From the NCBI GenBank assembly GCA_032871835.1, contig CM065296.1:9434001-9498000 (forward strand): a stretch of 64,000 bases of DNA, read 5' to 3'. This document shows, one piece after another, positions 1-12,049 of this stretch; position 1 is the first letter of the stretch; every line of letters starts with the position of its first letter. The position numbers were made by a program, and so were the translations under genes. Below the pieces are notes generated by a model that was not told the origin of the DNA, searched no databases, and worked only from the letters and a program-made list of their open reading frames with translations. This DNA is from Dipteronia dyeriana. Its lineage: Eukaryota; Streptophyta; Magnoliopsida; Sapindales; Sapindaceae.

Positions 1-290
1 TATTCTTCGGTTCATTTATCTAAATAATTTCAAGTACATGATTACTAATTCATAAATATTTTGGGTTTTTTTATTTGCTATTTTCTTAGGCTATTAATAT
101 AATTTATTTAATGAATTCTTCTTTAAAAAATTATATATGATTTTGCTTCATTTATTATACTAGTTTGCTATTTAAACGTTTATTTATTTAAATTAGTTCG
201 ATTTTTTTTTAATTGATCTTCGGATGAGAAAGCCATTGATGGATTTTTTTTTAAGAATTAAAACCTCATAAGCCGATTCATCTTCGTCAA

Positions 291-476
291 CATCTAATAT
301 TAATATTTCGGTCAGCTTCTGAAAATCAATCCACGGAATCTCAAACAAATGATATTAAACATGATAATAAATCATTGGAGCAGGGCATAGAATTACGTCG
401 ACAAATAAAATATTATCTCATCAGTGAACGTGATGACATTCGTCGAGCTTATATTAAAGTTGGCCAATGTAAATAG
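291..476 (+). pseudogene. hAT transposase N-terminal remnant (TTF/DUF4371 type)
   Basis: An open frame of 61 codons ends at a TAG at 474-476. Its C-terminal part reads ERDDIRRAYIKVGQCK, which resembles the 'xRDxIRRAYLQKGPCQP' block that starts the TTF-type zinc-finger region of plant hAT-family proteins. No start codon belongs to it, and the zinc-finger and catalytic regions are absent, so this is a short relic. The identification rests on one remembered motif. Nothing else is recognisable in 1-800, which is AT-rich. Confidence 0.4.
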
Positions 477-829
477 AAAATTATAGATATGTATTCGAGG
501 AGAGAGTTTAATATGGTAATTAAAATTTTAGGAGAGAGAGTGTTTAATAAGTAATATTTAATCTAATGATTTAGAAGATATAATTTTTTTTTTAGAATAG
601 GAGTGCCAAAAGATTAAAAAAAAAAGATAATCTTAAAACAAAAGGAAGTATCTTTAGAATTTTTTTTAATTTAATTTTTGAGAATGGAGTGTCTTTAGAA
701 AAGAAATGTAAAAAGAAAATATTGGATTGTCAAAAGAAACTCCCTTTATATCCGAGAGAAATGATTTTTGGATAAAAATATCTTTGGTGCATTTATGACA
801 TGTGAGAGATTTTTTGTTTTAATCATCTT

Positions 830-960
830 CGTTGAACCTCCATCAATGGAGATATGTGATGGGGTTTGTTCGACGTCTACTGATGGAGGTTTGTTCGACC
901 TCCATCAATGGAGGTCTACGAACAAACCACCATTGATAGAGGTTTGTTCGACCTCCATCT
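830..960. repeat. Short palindromic repeat cluster
   Basis: Several copies of a unit like GAGGTTTGTTCGACCTCCAT lie in both orientations around the palindrome CCTCCATCAATGGAGG. The stretch could fold into hairpins. It is more GC-rich than its surroundings. No coding potential is visible, and no family was recognised. Confidence 0.6.
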
Positions 961-1767
961 GATTTTTTTTCCAAAACTTCAAATGGATATCTATTTCCAG
1001 AAACTTCACACGATGAAATATCAATATTATTACACGATGAAATATCAAAATGGTGTAATCATGCCGATATTTTATCGTGTAAAATTTCTGAAAACATTTT
1101 CAAATGACTTTCGAAGGAAATAATGATATCAAATTTTTGCCCATAATATACTATTGTAAACGTTTCGGCTAGAAAATAATATTTCAAAGAGAAAATTGTA
1201 GAGAGAGAAACACAAATGAATAAGAGAAACAAGAAAAATCTATGAAAAAAAAGAAACTGTCAATGTAGATTCAAGTTATTAAAACTGATGAAAGTAAAAA
1301 CTTAAAATTGATGAGAGAAAAAACTTAAAAGAGAGAAAGAAAAAAAGTAATTAACGATGATGGATATGGAAGTCAACAAAAGAATTTTAAAGGGTATTTT
1401 CGTCAAGCCACCCATAAATATTGATAAAAACAATTAAGTTATTGAGAATGAATAAATATAAACAATCATAATTTTATGGTTAAATACCATAATTTTCTCT
1501 TTATTTTATGTTATTTTATAAAAAAGTTTTTAAATGATTTATTATAAATTTATTTTGTGTGTATCGAGGAATTAAAGTTTTAATAAAAAAGAAATGATTA
1601 TAAAATGTTTATAAGTTTATAGTGTTGTCCCTTTTTTATAATTATTTTGTATAAAAAGTTTATAAATAATTATAAAATAGTCTAAACATATATAAAACTT
1701 AAAAGAGGATTTTTTTTTGTTAATATTATTAATCTCCCATCACATTTGAACTGTTATTGGATATATA

Positions 1768-1912
1768 GTTACAAATGTTATTATTTTAGAAACCTCCATT
1801 ATGAACTAACACCGTTAACATTCTGTTTGTGTTGATTGAGTTGATTATTAAAAAGTATAGAATAACAAAATTATAAATGAACCAAAATCATTGAAAATGA
1901 GTATTTGCTTAG

Positions 1913-1968
<56 letters not shown>

Positions 1969-2249
1969 TGGTTTTTTTTCAATATTTTAGGTTCATTTGT
2001 AATTTTGTTATTTTTAGGGATAAAATTGTACACAAAAAAACTTCTCATTTGTAAGTTAACATTCCCCGTATTTTGTATCATTTTATTAATTTATTTGGTA
2101 AAAATATAAGGATATAACAGTCAATTTATACAATTGAAGCTTAAATAGAGACAATTTAGACTTTTTAACTGTCAAATTCAATCAACACAAACGGAATGCT
2201 AACAGTGTTAGTCCATAGAGGTGGTTTCTAAAATAAAAACATTTGTAAC
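1768..2249. mobile_element. Palindromic MITE with central (TA)n
   Basis: The two arms are imperfect reverse complements over almost their full length. The outer arms start GTTACAAATGTT and end AACATTTGTAAC-like. Inner arms (about 1858-1882 and 1990-2016) share AATAACAAAATTA-type sequence. The loop is a (TA)n run. Such a foldback structure is typical of a non-autonomous DNA transposon. No target duplication is obvious. Confidence 0.55.
1915..1966. repeat. (TA)n microsatellite
   Basis: About 25 TA units form the loop of the palindromic MITE. Frames reading through it give meaningless Tyr-Ile repeats on both strands. Confidence 0.9.
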
Positions 2250-2269
2250 TGTTAATAGCCAAATTTGGC

Positions 2270-3410
2270 TAGGGACCAAAGAAAAAAATTTCACTCTCCT
2301 AACCCGGGTCCAGACTCGAGATTACCCATCTTTGAAACCTGGACCCTGGGGTCGATCCATAGAGTCGTCACACAGAAGTAAGGAAAGGTCGTTAAGCTCT
2401 AGAATCATCAGGGGTGGATCCTGACACGATCAGATCGAGCTCCTTACATGAAAAAAAGAGTTCAGATAAAGCCCGACGCATGACGAACCAGGCTCCCAGA
2501 ACTTGGGATCACCCCGCAACCTCCCCGAAAGCCCGCCATGCTCTCCGAACACAGAGAGAGATCCATTAAGCACCAAACTCACACTGCAGAGTTACTCCAC
2601 CTCGCTAAAGGAAGTTTCGAATCCATCCGGACAGGAAGAAGGGAGCCTACCAGAGTACCGCTGCCACCAGAGGATGCCCACGAGGCCATTCTCAGCTCCA
2701 AGAGACCTAGAGGGGTCCGACCAAGCTCCTAGAACCAAGACCGAGGCATGGACCTGCCACACATTATGAGACAATTATCACTTATTCTTGACGACCTCCA
2801 TGAGGAATCACACCATGAAGACACACAGGATCATGTCTACACTCCATCGAACGTTGAAACACTGCGTACGTGCATGACAAGTATTTGAGTCCAAAGAGGA
2901 AACAAATTTATCTTTAAAAGATATTCTCAACTTCGTCATTAAATCAAAGTCAACAGCATTCAAAATAATGGATCCCGTCCGATAAGGGGGGGATTGGATT
3001 CAGAAAATGATGGCAAGAGAATCACAAACTTTACTTATTAGGATTGTGTATAAATAGACCAGGCAGAAACCTTGAAAAGGGAGGGACAAAAAAAGAACAG
3101 AGAAAGAAGAAACAAAAGGATGAGTCATGGCCTAAATTCTGCAATCAGAACACGATCGTCGTTGTATTCCACTATTCGACAGGCACGAGGTCGCCTCTCT
3201 GTTGTATCCTAGTGAGATTAAGAGTGATTGAGAGATTTTTGTATTGAATACACGATCTATATTAAAGAGATATATTCCCATTTTTATTATATTCACGCTT
3301 GAACATCCACATTTATTCAAACAAGGTAGGTACAAGGTATCTACCCTAGCCGTCACCTCCGTGGTAGCGGTCTCGAAGGTGTTAGCTGAAAATTCTCACA
3401 TCGAACAAAG
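2270..3410 (+). mobile_element. LTR-like fragment (possible solo LTR)
   Basis: This stretch is clearly more GC-rich than its flanks. It carries a TATA-like TGTATAAATAG at about 3046, followed some 200 bp later by an AT-rich tail with polyadenylation-like sequence, as expected for the U3-R-U5 order of an LTR. No gag or pol coding is present. The exact ends, TG/CA termini and target duplication could not be fixed, so solo LTR is an inference. Confidence 0.35.
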
Positions 3411-3902
3411 TTTCCGTTAACAATAACTATATATCCAATAATAATTTAAAGGTGATGAGAGGTTTTTAATATTAAACTTTATTTATATATATAAACTTAG
3501 ACGAGTTTACAGTTTTTTTTTTTTTTAGTTTATTGAAGCAACTTTGAAACCTCATTTTAATTGAAAGAATATAGAAAAAACAAAGGCTAAAACTAATAGA
3601 CTATGGATAATAGAGATCACTGTTGTATTGCATTTAACAGAAAATAAAACAAAAATGTTGTTTACCAGACTATGCACATAATTGTTGTTGAATATACAAG
3701 CATTTACAGTTTTCTCAAAAACCAACCTTACATACACAGCACTCGTAGAAAATGGAAAATAATCTCTAAGATCACAATCACAGCGGCATTTTTATTTTAT
3801 ATCTCCCTCACACTTCCTCTATTACCGTTGGTTTTAAGCATAATACAACGTTTATTATCACCCACCTGGAAAAAAGAATCAGATATCTATAGTAATATTA
3901 AC

Positions 3903-6242
3903 TTAGCTAACTGTGTTTCTCCAAAATCGTGCTCTTAACCGGCCGTTTGTATATGACCAGAAGCTTTCTTGCCGATTCCCTACGTTTAAATGTCCGCAAT
4001 TGTTACAAGTTTGGCTTGAGCCTTCAGGCATAGGCATGCTAGGACTCTCCAAAAAAGACTGAATAATACTAGACATGTCTGAATTACTATTAGCCCTTGG
4101 TTGAGCTTGAGTACCAATACCCCAAAGAACGACAGCTAGAGCAATGACATTGATCTGCAAAACGAATATCACAAAATAAGTCTATTTTCGAAAGAGAACA
4201 ATTCATTTTCTGTTACACTATTCTGTTCATGAACATCTCCCATTGTTTTTACAAGCATTCAAAGGTCATAGAACAACCAACAATACGTAAAAGGTCACAA
4301 CATTTTTCTCTGATTATATGTAGATACCGTTTACATGATAATTGTAAAGCAAATGATAACATTATCATTATCTGAATGCTCACAACACCATTTTACTGAG
4401 GAATGTGTAATGTGCATCTTTAAATGTGTATTTTTTTTCCTTAATAAATCCGAAGAATTTGTTCTAGTTGTGCATGTCAATCAATCATATCAGTGCCTAT
4501 ATCTACACAACATCATTCGCTACTGTTATAGAGTTATTTGACCATAACCATTATCTTATAACAAGTGAATTTATAGGAATTCGAGTTTACCTGAGGCACC
4601 AAAACTATAATTGCGATGAGTTGACACATCTTTATATGGAAGCCCACAAAACTCTTGAACTTGGAGTGGTGTGAATCAATGTACTTAGTAATTAGCTGCC
4701 ACAGATCCAAGAAAAAGAAGTATCATGTGAGAAACTACAGTCTTGATTGGAAAAATGCAACCTATGATCTGTTAGGAAGCATCTTATCGCAATAATTATT
4801 TAAACGGCCACTAACACACTGCATTTAGACTTAAAATTGGGATCATGCTCCATGGAGTAGAGTTCATATATCAAACTGATCTATGTAATTGTTTAAATAT
4901 ATCTAGAAGGAAAGTAAAAAAGAGACCAGCATTCCTTCTTTCTTAATTTTGACATCCATAGAAGAACACTAAAGCTTATTGACATTTCATCTACAGAGAA
5001 GGAATCTAACACAATCCCAGCTCCTCAAATTTGCAACACATATCAATGATTTACTTACCCTCCAATACAATCCTTATCGACTTTCCTCCAAGAAGAATTA
5101 GCATACACTTCTACTATAAATTCTAACAAGAGAAGGGTAAATTTTGTGACCCTAACGAGACAAAGTTGAAATGCATACCACTTGCCAGTCCATCCTGAAG
5201 AATATGGCAACAACTGCAGCCGCTTCAAGCAAAACGAGGGAGCAGATGGTGACAATGTACTGATACTAGTTAAGGATTTAACTTGATGGATGAACAAAGT
5301 AGTGAAGCATAACATAGAAAAAGAAAAATTCTAAAATGGATTTTCACAGAACTAATACTGATAAGCATTTTTAGAAAGCGAAAACCTCTAGAACGGATTA
5401 TATTTTGTCAATAATGATCTCATTGAAACAACGGAGCCTCAAAACATTTTTGTTTTTCGATAAACGATGTGATGTGTAACACCAATTTAAGCTCATCGGA
5501 AAGAATACAATACAAAGAGCTGAATTGCTGATACAATTTGCAACCATATGACCAAAGAGTGTGCTCAAGCAAACAGTGATTCCCACACCTAAACATGTGT
5601 AAATAAACCTGTCAAACAGAACAAATTATTTCAGAGGTATGATAGATCATTAAATCAGATGTGTCCATGAAAGAAAATTTGACAGCTTTGACATTCCAAA
5701 TGGTTATTTACTGTTTGAACTACTACTCATCCTTACTACAGAAAACAAACCAAACCACCAAATTCAAAGAATAGATGAGAATAGATAATATATATTTAAT
5801 GATCAACAAAGTCAAACTTTAATTAGTAATCCATCAACCCCCCACACCCACACACAAGGCCATAACAAGATAATCAAACCAACAGAGAAAGCCACAACCT
5901 CCCAATTCTCAAAAACATGTAAAGAAGCTCTAAAGGATCAAAGAAAGTCTTACATTCATTGATAAAAGATTTGTTTTAATAAATATAAAAAAAAAAAAAA
6001 AAAACCAGATGCTTGAAGTGATTATATTTGTATTTTACAAGTAGTAGTAGTAGTGAAGAAGAGAGAGAAACCAACCATGGTGTTGGAAGATAAGCAGTAG
6101 TGGAGAGTTCAGCGACGCCTTGGTTCCACTTCTTTTGCAGCCAAAGAGAGTAGATGATGATAGCAACACCAAACAAGTTAGTAACCAGGTTCACAATCCT
6201 CATAGACTTGTGCAAGCAACACCTTGCACACCTTGTCATCAC
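3903..6242 (-). CDS. Tetraspanin of the TET19/TET20 type
   Basis: Five exons join in frame to 234 aa: 6242-6076, 5608-5509, 5259-5179, 4695-4591 and 4154-3903, all with GT-AG borders. The protein starts MMTRCARC. It has four predicted membrane segments: residues about 15-32, a second after PTPWFIYTCLG, a third around YIVTICSLVLLEAAAVVAIF, and a fourth around INVIALAVVLWGIG. Before the last segment lies KYIDSHHSKFKSF, a block typical of this plant subgroup. The C-terminal tail of about 70 residues after the last helix is longer than I remember for Arabidopsis TET19 (about 221 aa). Tetraspanins of this subgroup are integral membrane proteins that organise membrane microdomains; the exact role here is unknown. 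A TATA-like run lies near 6298-6310. The gene stands in tandem downstream of eIF3L. Confidence 0.85.
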
Positions 6243-6297
6243 TGGTTTCTTCTACTACTTTTTTTTTTAAACCTTTTCTCACTCACTCCGAGTAAAC

Positions 6298-6310
6298 ATA
6301 TAAATATAGT
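6298..6310 (-). promoter_or_regulatory. Candidate TATA box of the tetraspanin gene
   Basis: On the minus strand the sequence reads CTATATTTATATG, about 56 bp upstream of the ATG at 6242. This is close for a TATA box and would leave a very short leader. It is a weak call. Confidence 0.25.
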
Positions 6311-7003
6311 CTAGTGGAGTGGGGTTGGTGTGGTGGTGGCACTAGTAGACTCACTGTCCGTGTTTCACGCCTTGAAGGTACAAACGTTTTCTTTTCTTTT
6401 TTTGGTTTTATAGTGAAGTTACAGTTTACCTGAACAACAATGTTGAATACTTGAATGTTTGATTGCACTATTGAAGCAGACAAATAGGAAGAAAACAAGA
6501 CGACCACAACTACCATTCAAAAGCCATCTAAATAAGCCCCACACAAGAGTCCACTATCCATATTTTGCAGCATTACAATTTGCTACCATGTCATTTTATT
6601 ACTATATATATATATATATATATATAAAAATTCATCTTTTTTAATAAAAAAATAATGAGCTCCTGGCCTGCAAATGCGGTTCTTTGGCTTTTGTGTAGCA
6701 GTTGTGATATTAGTGAGACCAATCGCACCATTCGACACAATAATTGATACTTCTGTCTTGCAATGCCAACCAATAAAAATGTTGTTTACCTCAAAGAAGA
6801 CAATTTATATCGAGTTAGCAATAAATATGCTGAGCATAGCTGAAAATTACATTTTCAAATCTAAAGATATCTCACTAATTTTTTTTTAAAAAGGGAGAAA
6901 ATAATCCCAACTAAATAATACAAAATTTCTGCCAAGTATCAAATTAGCAAGACAAGAGAAACCCAAGGAAGCAGAGAAAAGTCTAGAGAACGTGATGAGC
7001 AAC
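6311..7003. other. Intergenic region between tetraspanin and eIF3L
   Basis: This stretch holds the tetraspanin upstream region and the 3' flank of eIF3L. A (TA)n microsatellite lies at 6603-6626. A (C)CAAT-rich stretch is present around 6716-6776. No gene or transposon was recognised. Confidence 0.5.
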
Positions 7004-10000
7004 TCAGTCTACCAGCTTTACCCTATCCATATCATTTATCACTCCTTCAAACTGTAGAAAAAAAAGCAAAAAAAAAAAATTTGTCAAAAGGTCAAGAGGA
7101 CATCGAAATGTTTACTTGAAAAAAAGAGTGATCATGACCAGTAAATACCTTCATTATCTGTCGCAAGAAGTAATCACCGTATCGCTTCACGGGCTTGGAA
7201 TCTACAACGTGAATCATATCCTACAGTTATACAGAGAGTTAGAAATTCATGCAATTAACCTTTAATGTGTTATAAATAAATAAAATGAGCATAAAAGAAC
7301 AGGAAGTACCAATGAAGAATGAGTGAAAACTGAATCCGTTTTTCACTACCACTATTCAATAGCATTACAAGGGTATTTGTAATGTTTACAAGTGGTGCAA
7401 AGTGCAAACACTCGTTCTCAATCAGTGCAATTCAATTATAATAATAAAACTAAATAAAATGATAAAGTAAAAGGAGTGACAAAGGAGATAATTTTACCTC
7501 CATATACTTTAAAATCTAGTTTTCAGATTACACCATCTCACAAAACAATATAAGCATCTTATTTATACATGTTTCAAACCATTTGAAAAATAATTACAAG
7601 CATATTACAAGTGTCATATTTATTGTCATGTGTCCATGAAGTGGAATATCCAGTGTTCTACAACTTGCATATGCACACTATACTCTTTTTCCTTTAACTG
7701 GATTTTGTCCCACGGGTTTCACTGGCAGATATTAACGAGGCAGTTTAAGCATATCCAATACCACTTAAGATCCAAAAGAACATTGTACATATTTTGTTAA
7801 GGTTTTGTCCTACTGGGTTGGAAATCAAAGGAGAAGTAGATATGACACTTGTCATATGCATGTTGTGTATTTTTCTATTGGGTTGAAACATGTAAATAAG
7901 ATGCTTATGCTGTGAGATGGTGTAATCCGAAAAATAGAAGTATATGAAATAGTAAAACTACTTCTCTTTTATCACTTCTTTTACTTAATCATTTTATTTA
8001 GTTTTATTATTACGAAGGTGATAATCACAAGATTATCTTATTGATGAAATACTTTATTCAGGCAATCAATTTCTCATATAAATACAGCATGTGTTCATAT
8101 GTGCATGTGCATATTTGTCACTAGCGTGTGTAATCTCAAGTCATTTCACCATGATTGCCATTTCACACCAAAGGAACATGCACTCAAATATGATTTCAGA
8201 AATATTGCCATGGATCTAACTAAAAAAAAAAAAAAAAAAGAAGCAAAAAATTGACATACGTCGTTGATGTAGAAATCCAAATCTGCGTTAGAGCTGATCT
8301 TTCCCTCAGAATCAACAGCATGAGTCTTGTGCTTGTAAGTCATCAAGATGGTCCTATCACGTAATACAGCAAGACAATCAGAACATCACTATTAGTAAGA
8401 CTGACATGAAACAAAGCGACCAATTTAAGAATTCTACCTCAGAGTGGGTTCATCAACTTCCATGTAACTTGCAAGCTTCCCAAGGGATATCGTCGAATAA
8501 ACTTTCAAGAAAGTCCGGACGCCAGATAACAATTGTTGCTGCTTCACTTCATAAAGGAACAGCTTCAACTGGAGTCTATAGGCATCCTGCAAAAGAATAG
8601 ATGCCATATGGTAAATAACACATCATACACACAAACAGAAGAGGAGAACGACCAAACATATACCAGATTACTTACCTTCCCAAATTAATTTAATTAATTC
8701 CATATGATAAAAGGAAAAGAAGACAACAAGGGAGCAGAAGCACTACTGAGACAAGGAAATGCACAACTACAGACTATACAAGGAATTTTTGAGCAAGATT
8801 TTTCTTCTCTCTTATTTATTAGGAAACATGGTATAGTTTTCACAGACTTTTCAACATTTCCGTACCAATGGCACTTTGATCAATAACACAAACCTTTTCT
8901 GTGATTGAAGTCTATTTAATTACATGTTTCCCAAACTTCCTTATTATCCTATTCTGTTAATATCCTACACTTATTCTTGATTACCTTATACCTTCTACTT
9001 ATGACATTTAAAATACAAAATCCATCAATAATTGATTTTGAGTTCATTCTGAACAAACATAAAGCGACAGTAAATACTGCAGCATGAAACTCCAAGTAGA
9101 CTCAGATAACATGGAAGGCACATACCTGGTTGTAATTCACTAGAGGCTCCTCAAAACTTGGAGCAGAGGGGGTAATGAACTTAGGGCATGCATATGAGAA
9201 GAGTTCATCATAGATTGCAAATGCCTCGTCATCGTATCTTTGCATTCTTATCATCTTTTCCCCATACTTCTCCCGTAATTGTGAGTTCACAGTCTCCTCA
9301 ACAAGATTCACTTGGGGGCAAAGTGAGAGACAAATTGCCAGCAAAGCATACATCTGCTCATTCTTCTTTAGTATCTGCTCATACTGGGGAGATTTCTGAT
9401 GATATTGCTTGGTCTTGAATATGTACAAGAGAATCTTATTGAATTCACGAATGGCATCCACATACCTTCAGAAAAACAAACAATTATTATCCAACTCCAA
9501 TAATACAAGGAAAAACAAAAACACAGAATCAATTTTAATCCAAATTTCCACAATCCCACTACAATGTAAGACAAACGATGACTTCAAAAGATTCTTTTGG
9601 AGGATGGTGTCATGAGGATCTAAAATGCAGCCATGCAAACAAGTACCAGAATCAATGACAGGCAGTTCTTAATATATTCACCTCTCGTTTATTGCACATT
9701 GATTCCCTAAAAATCCTGTGCATATTCAAGCTATCAAGGAATTTACATGCATCTGAACTAGTAAGGATCCAAAACTATTTTTAACAAATTATTGAATTGA
9801 GTGAAAAGTACCACTAACTGCAAATTAAGTCCTTATCACATAACATTTAAATAGTGGTAACAGAGGAGAGAGATGCACGAACACACAAATGGACAACACT
9901 CAGCATGTTAATTACAAAGATTGACAAACAAGAGGAAAACTGTACCTTCGCAACATAAGATTTGCAAAACCATAATGATAAATGGTTGTAATGTGGCTTC

Positions 10001-11392
10001 CAATAACACTGGTGTAAACACCTGATTGACTAATGTCAATTGGAAGTAAGCATTTGAGACCAGTGTGATAATCTCCCAAAAGACAGTGAACTCGCAGCAA
10101 ACCCACCATGCTGAAATACCCCAAAACCTTCAACACATTACTCCCACCATTGTAATCATAACCATCAGTGGCCGTAAATTGTTCAAGGCCTTCCTTCTCC
10201 TGCTCCAATATCTGAATGATCATTGACTTCTCCACAAGTGCTTGCAAAAAATTGAGTACCCCATATACATTCCAAGTCTGTAACAAACAAACATCGTCAA
10301 TCCAGGCCCCAATGAAAACATATACATGTTTTTCTATTTCACATTATCATGCTAGCAACAAAAAAAGGAAGGTAAAAGATGATATCCAAAGTACTCATTA
10401 TTCTCAAAAAACCCATTCCCGCCTCCCTCAAACAGACTAAAACCTATGAGAGATCTTACTAGCTGAGCTAGCAAAACCCCATTCACAGCAACTTTTGCGA
10501 AGGAATTATAAATTTGCATGAAGCAAATGAGCTCCTAAACGGAAAAAATCAAGCCATAACTCGTATGATTGAATCTAGTGAGCTTCTATTTCTCTAAGTA
10601 TTGTTTAGTCTTTTTTGTTTACTTTTACTATAATTCGTAATTGTAACTACAAAGATGCAGCTAAGTATTTGAAAACCACACAATACACTATTCCAGAAAT
10701 TAAGCAGATTACAAATACCGAAATTCATGAAAACCCAATATATCCAATTAAAAAGAAGACCTGTTCACACTGTCCCAAAAGTGCAATCTCCTCTGCCGTC
10801 TTGTTCTTCATCTTGGCCCTATACTGACAGAAACTCTGAAACTGGTACACAAACTCATCCACCATGTCCCACAACCACTGATTCGGCAACTGCATATTCA
10901 CCACTCCATGCAACACCACCTGGAAAACACACACACACACACCAAAAAGCAAATAAACACACAAACGCAATTGTAAAACCATGTTCAAAATTCACAACCT
11001 CTCGAAAACACAAACATACAAAGCCGTACCTGAAACAGACTACAATAGTTATCCCAAGAGTCGATCCTCTGCTTGAGAGTTGGAGACGATCTAGCGTAGA
11101 GGTGTCGGAACCACATCTCGCGGTAGAGGAGGCAGAAGACATGGTCTTTGTCGACGTAGTGAGAGACGGCGTCGACGGAGGGCCACGGCGTCTCCTTGAA
11201 GAGACGCTCGGAGAGGCTCTGAAAGGACGTCTCGTACATCTGGTGGATCTCGTAGACATTCTTCTCACGAATATGGCGGTAGAGGTGGACCACGAACGAC
11301 TTCACCGAATCAGGGACGAAGTTTGGGTCGTAACCGGTGTCCTGTGATGAGGTCTCCGCCGGCGCGTCGTCGTAGTCGTAGCCAGTCGCCAT
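7004..11392 (-). CDS. eIF3L: Eukaryotic translation initiation factor 3 subunit L
   Basis: Eight exons join in frame to 518 aa, the usual length of the family: 11392-11030, 10919-10761, 10277-9946, 9465-9126, 8586-8438, 8353-8260, 7220-7149 and 7051-7004. All borders are GT-AG. The start MATGYDYDD and the first exon (DPNFVPDSVKSFVVHLYRHI, then YREMWFRHLYAR) are characteristic. The middle exons carry the helical repeat region and the PCI-type C-terminal part, ending in VINDMDRVKLVD. eIF3L is a non-core subunit of the eIF3 complex, which loads mRNA and initiator tRNA on the 40S ribosome in the cytoplasm. No frame break was found, so the gene looks functional. The 900-bp intron 7220-8260 contains a long inverted repeat. 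Confidence 0.95.
7437..8015. mobile_element. Foldback element in eIF3L intron 6, with copia-LTR-like core
   Basis: The left arm (about 7437-7635) and right arm (about 7835-8015) are reverse complements with scattered mismatches; both contain AATAAAACTAAATAAAATGA, TACACCATCTCACA and AGCATCTTATTTA. The loop includes CTGGATTTTGTCCCACGGGTTT and AACGAGGCAG at about 7695-7743 and a second GTTTTGTCC(C/T)ACTGGGTT-like copy near 7800. These are typical of Ty1/copia LTR U5 sequence. It lies wholly within an intron. Confidence 0.6.
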
Positions 11393-11502
11393 CGTAGTTA
11401 TTTTGATTCTTCTGGCTTAAAATGTCCTCCTCCGTCCAACTTCTTTCGTAGATAGAGAAGGAGATTGGAGTTGTGACTTAAGAGGGAATGTAGAGTGAAC
11501 AC

Positions 11503-11525
11503 AGAGAGAGAGAGAGAGAGAGAGA
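11503..11525. repeat. (GA)n repeat in the eIF3L 5' region
   Basis: About eleven GA units lie roughly 110 bp upstream of the eIF3L ATG, so the transcript strand has (CT)n. CT-rich leaders are common near plant transcription starts. Confidence 0.75.
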
Positions 11526-11561
11526 CTAGGGTTTACTGAAGAAAGAAAAAGAAGGAATCTG

Positions 11562-11569
11562 CTATATAG
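11562..11569 (-). promoter_or_regulatory. Candidate TATA box of eIF3L
   Basis: CTATATAG lies about 170 bp upstream of the ATG and just upstream of the (CT)n tract, a sensible position for a TATA box. Transcript data are needed to confirm it. Confidence 0.35.
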
Positions 11570-12049
11570 GTTTGGGCTTGGCATTTGGGCTCACTTGTGG
11601 TACCTCGTGAAAATATTTAAGTCCATTGGGCTACTACATTGTTCAACAAAGGTCCAAAACAAAACTTGGCCCACTTAACCCATATATATATTATTTTTTT
11701 CGGAGAAGTGCACCTGTAAGCCAAAAAAGAAAAAGCACTTTCAGCATTCTTTCAAGAACAAAAAGAATAAAAAGTTCAAATACTACTGAAAGAAAGCCAG
11801 ACGTGTATAGAACAAATCCTAGAAAAGTTTCATCTGCAAAAAGAAAAGACATTATGCAAAAAAATATGCTAACAGCAAAGCAAAATCAGCCAAGCTGGTT
11901 CATCAACTTGAACAGATCCCTCTAATACATACACTGAATCCATATTCTCATAAATGAAGAATGTGGACCAAAACACTACTTTTGTGCTTCAAAACTTAGA
12001 CTCATAATCCATTTCAAAAAAAATTCGATTCTTCAGATACAAACACCAT
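11570..12049. other. Intergenic region upstream of eIF3L
   Basis: AT-rich sequence with no recognised gene. A purine-rich stretch at about 11720-11880 opens on the plus strand but resembles nothing known. The viral remnant begins near its right end. Confidence 0.4.

Larger units (their letters stand above)
1718..3474. mobile_element. Composite TIR-bounded element with nested insertions
   Basis: The left end (about 1718-1771) and the reverse complement of the right end (about 3421-3474) match over roughly 50 bp, including the shared core TATTGGATATATAGTTA preceded by CATCAC. The interior holds a second, palindromic element (1768-2249) and a GC-richer LTR-like stretch (about 2270-3410). No transposase is visible. 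The superfamily is undetermined because no clear target duplication was found. Confidence 0.45.

Noticed and set aside
1848..2109. Open frames of Tyr-Ile repeats on both strands
   Set aside because: They are translations of a (TA)n microsatellite.
3044..3247. 67-aa frame after a TATA-like site
   Set aside because: Lysine-rich low-complexity sequence within the LTR-like block, with no family resemblance. The TATA site fits LTR transcription better.
5055..5100. Possible tetraspanin exon reading WRKVDKDCIGG with a good GTAAGT donor
   Set aside because: No acceptor and phase combination joins it to both neighbours. The exon at 4695-4591 gives the conserved KYIDSHHSKFKSF block in phase.
10727..11347. 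206-aa plus-strand open frame
   Set aside because: It runs antisense to exons 1 and 2 of eIF3L, crosses intron 1, and has no family resemblance.
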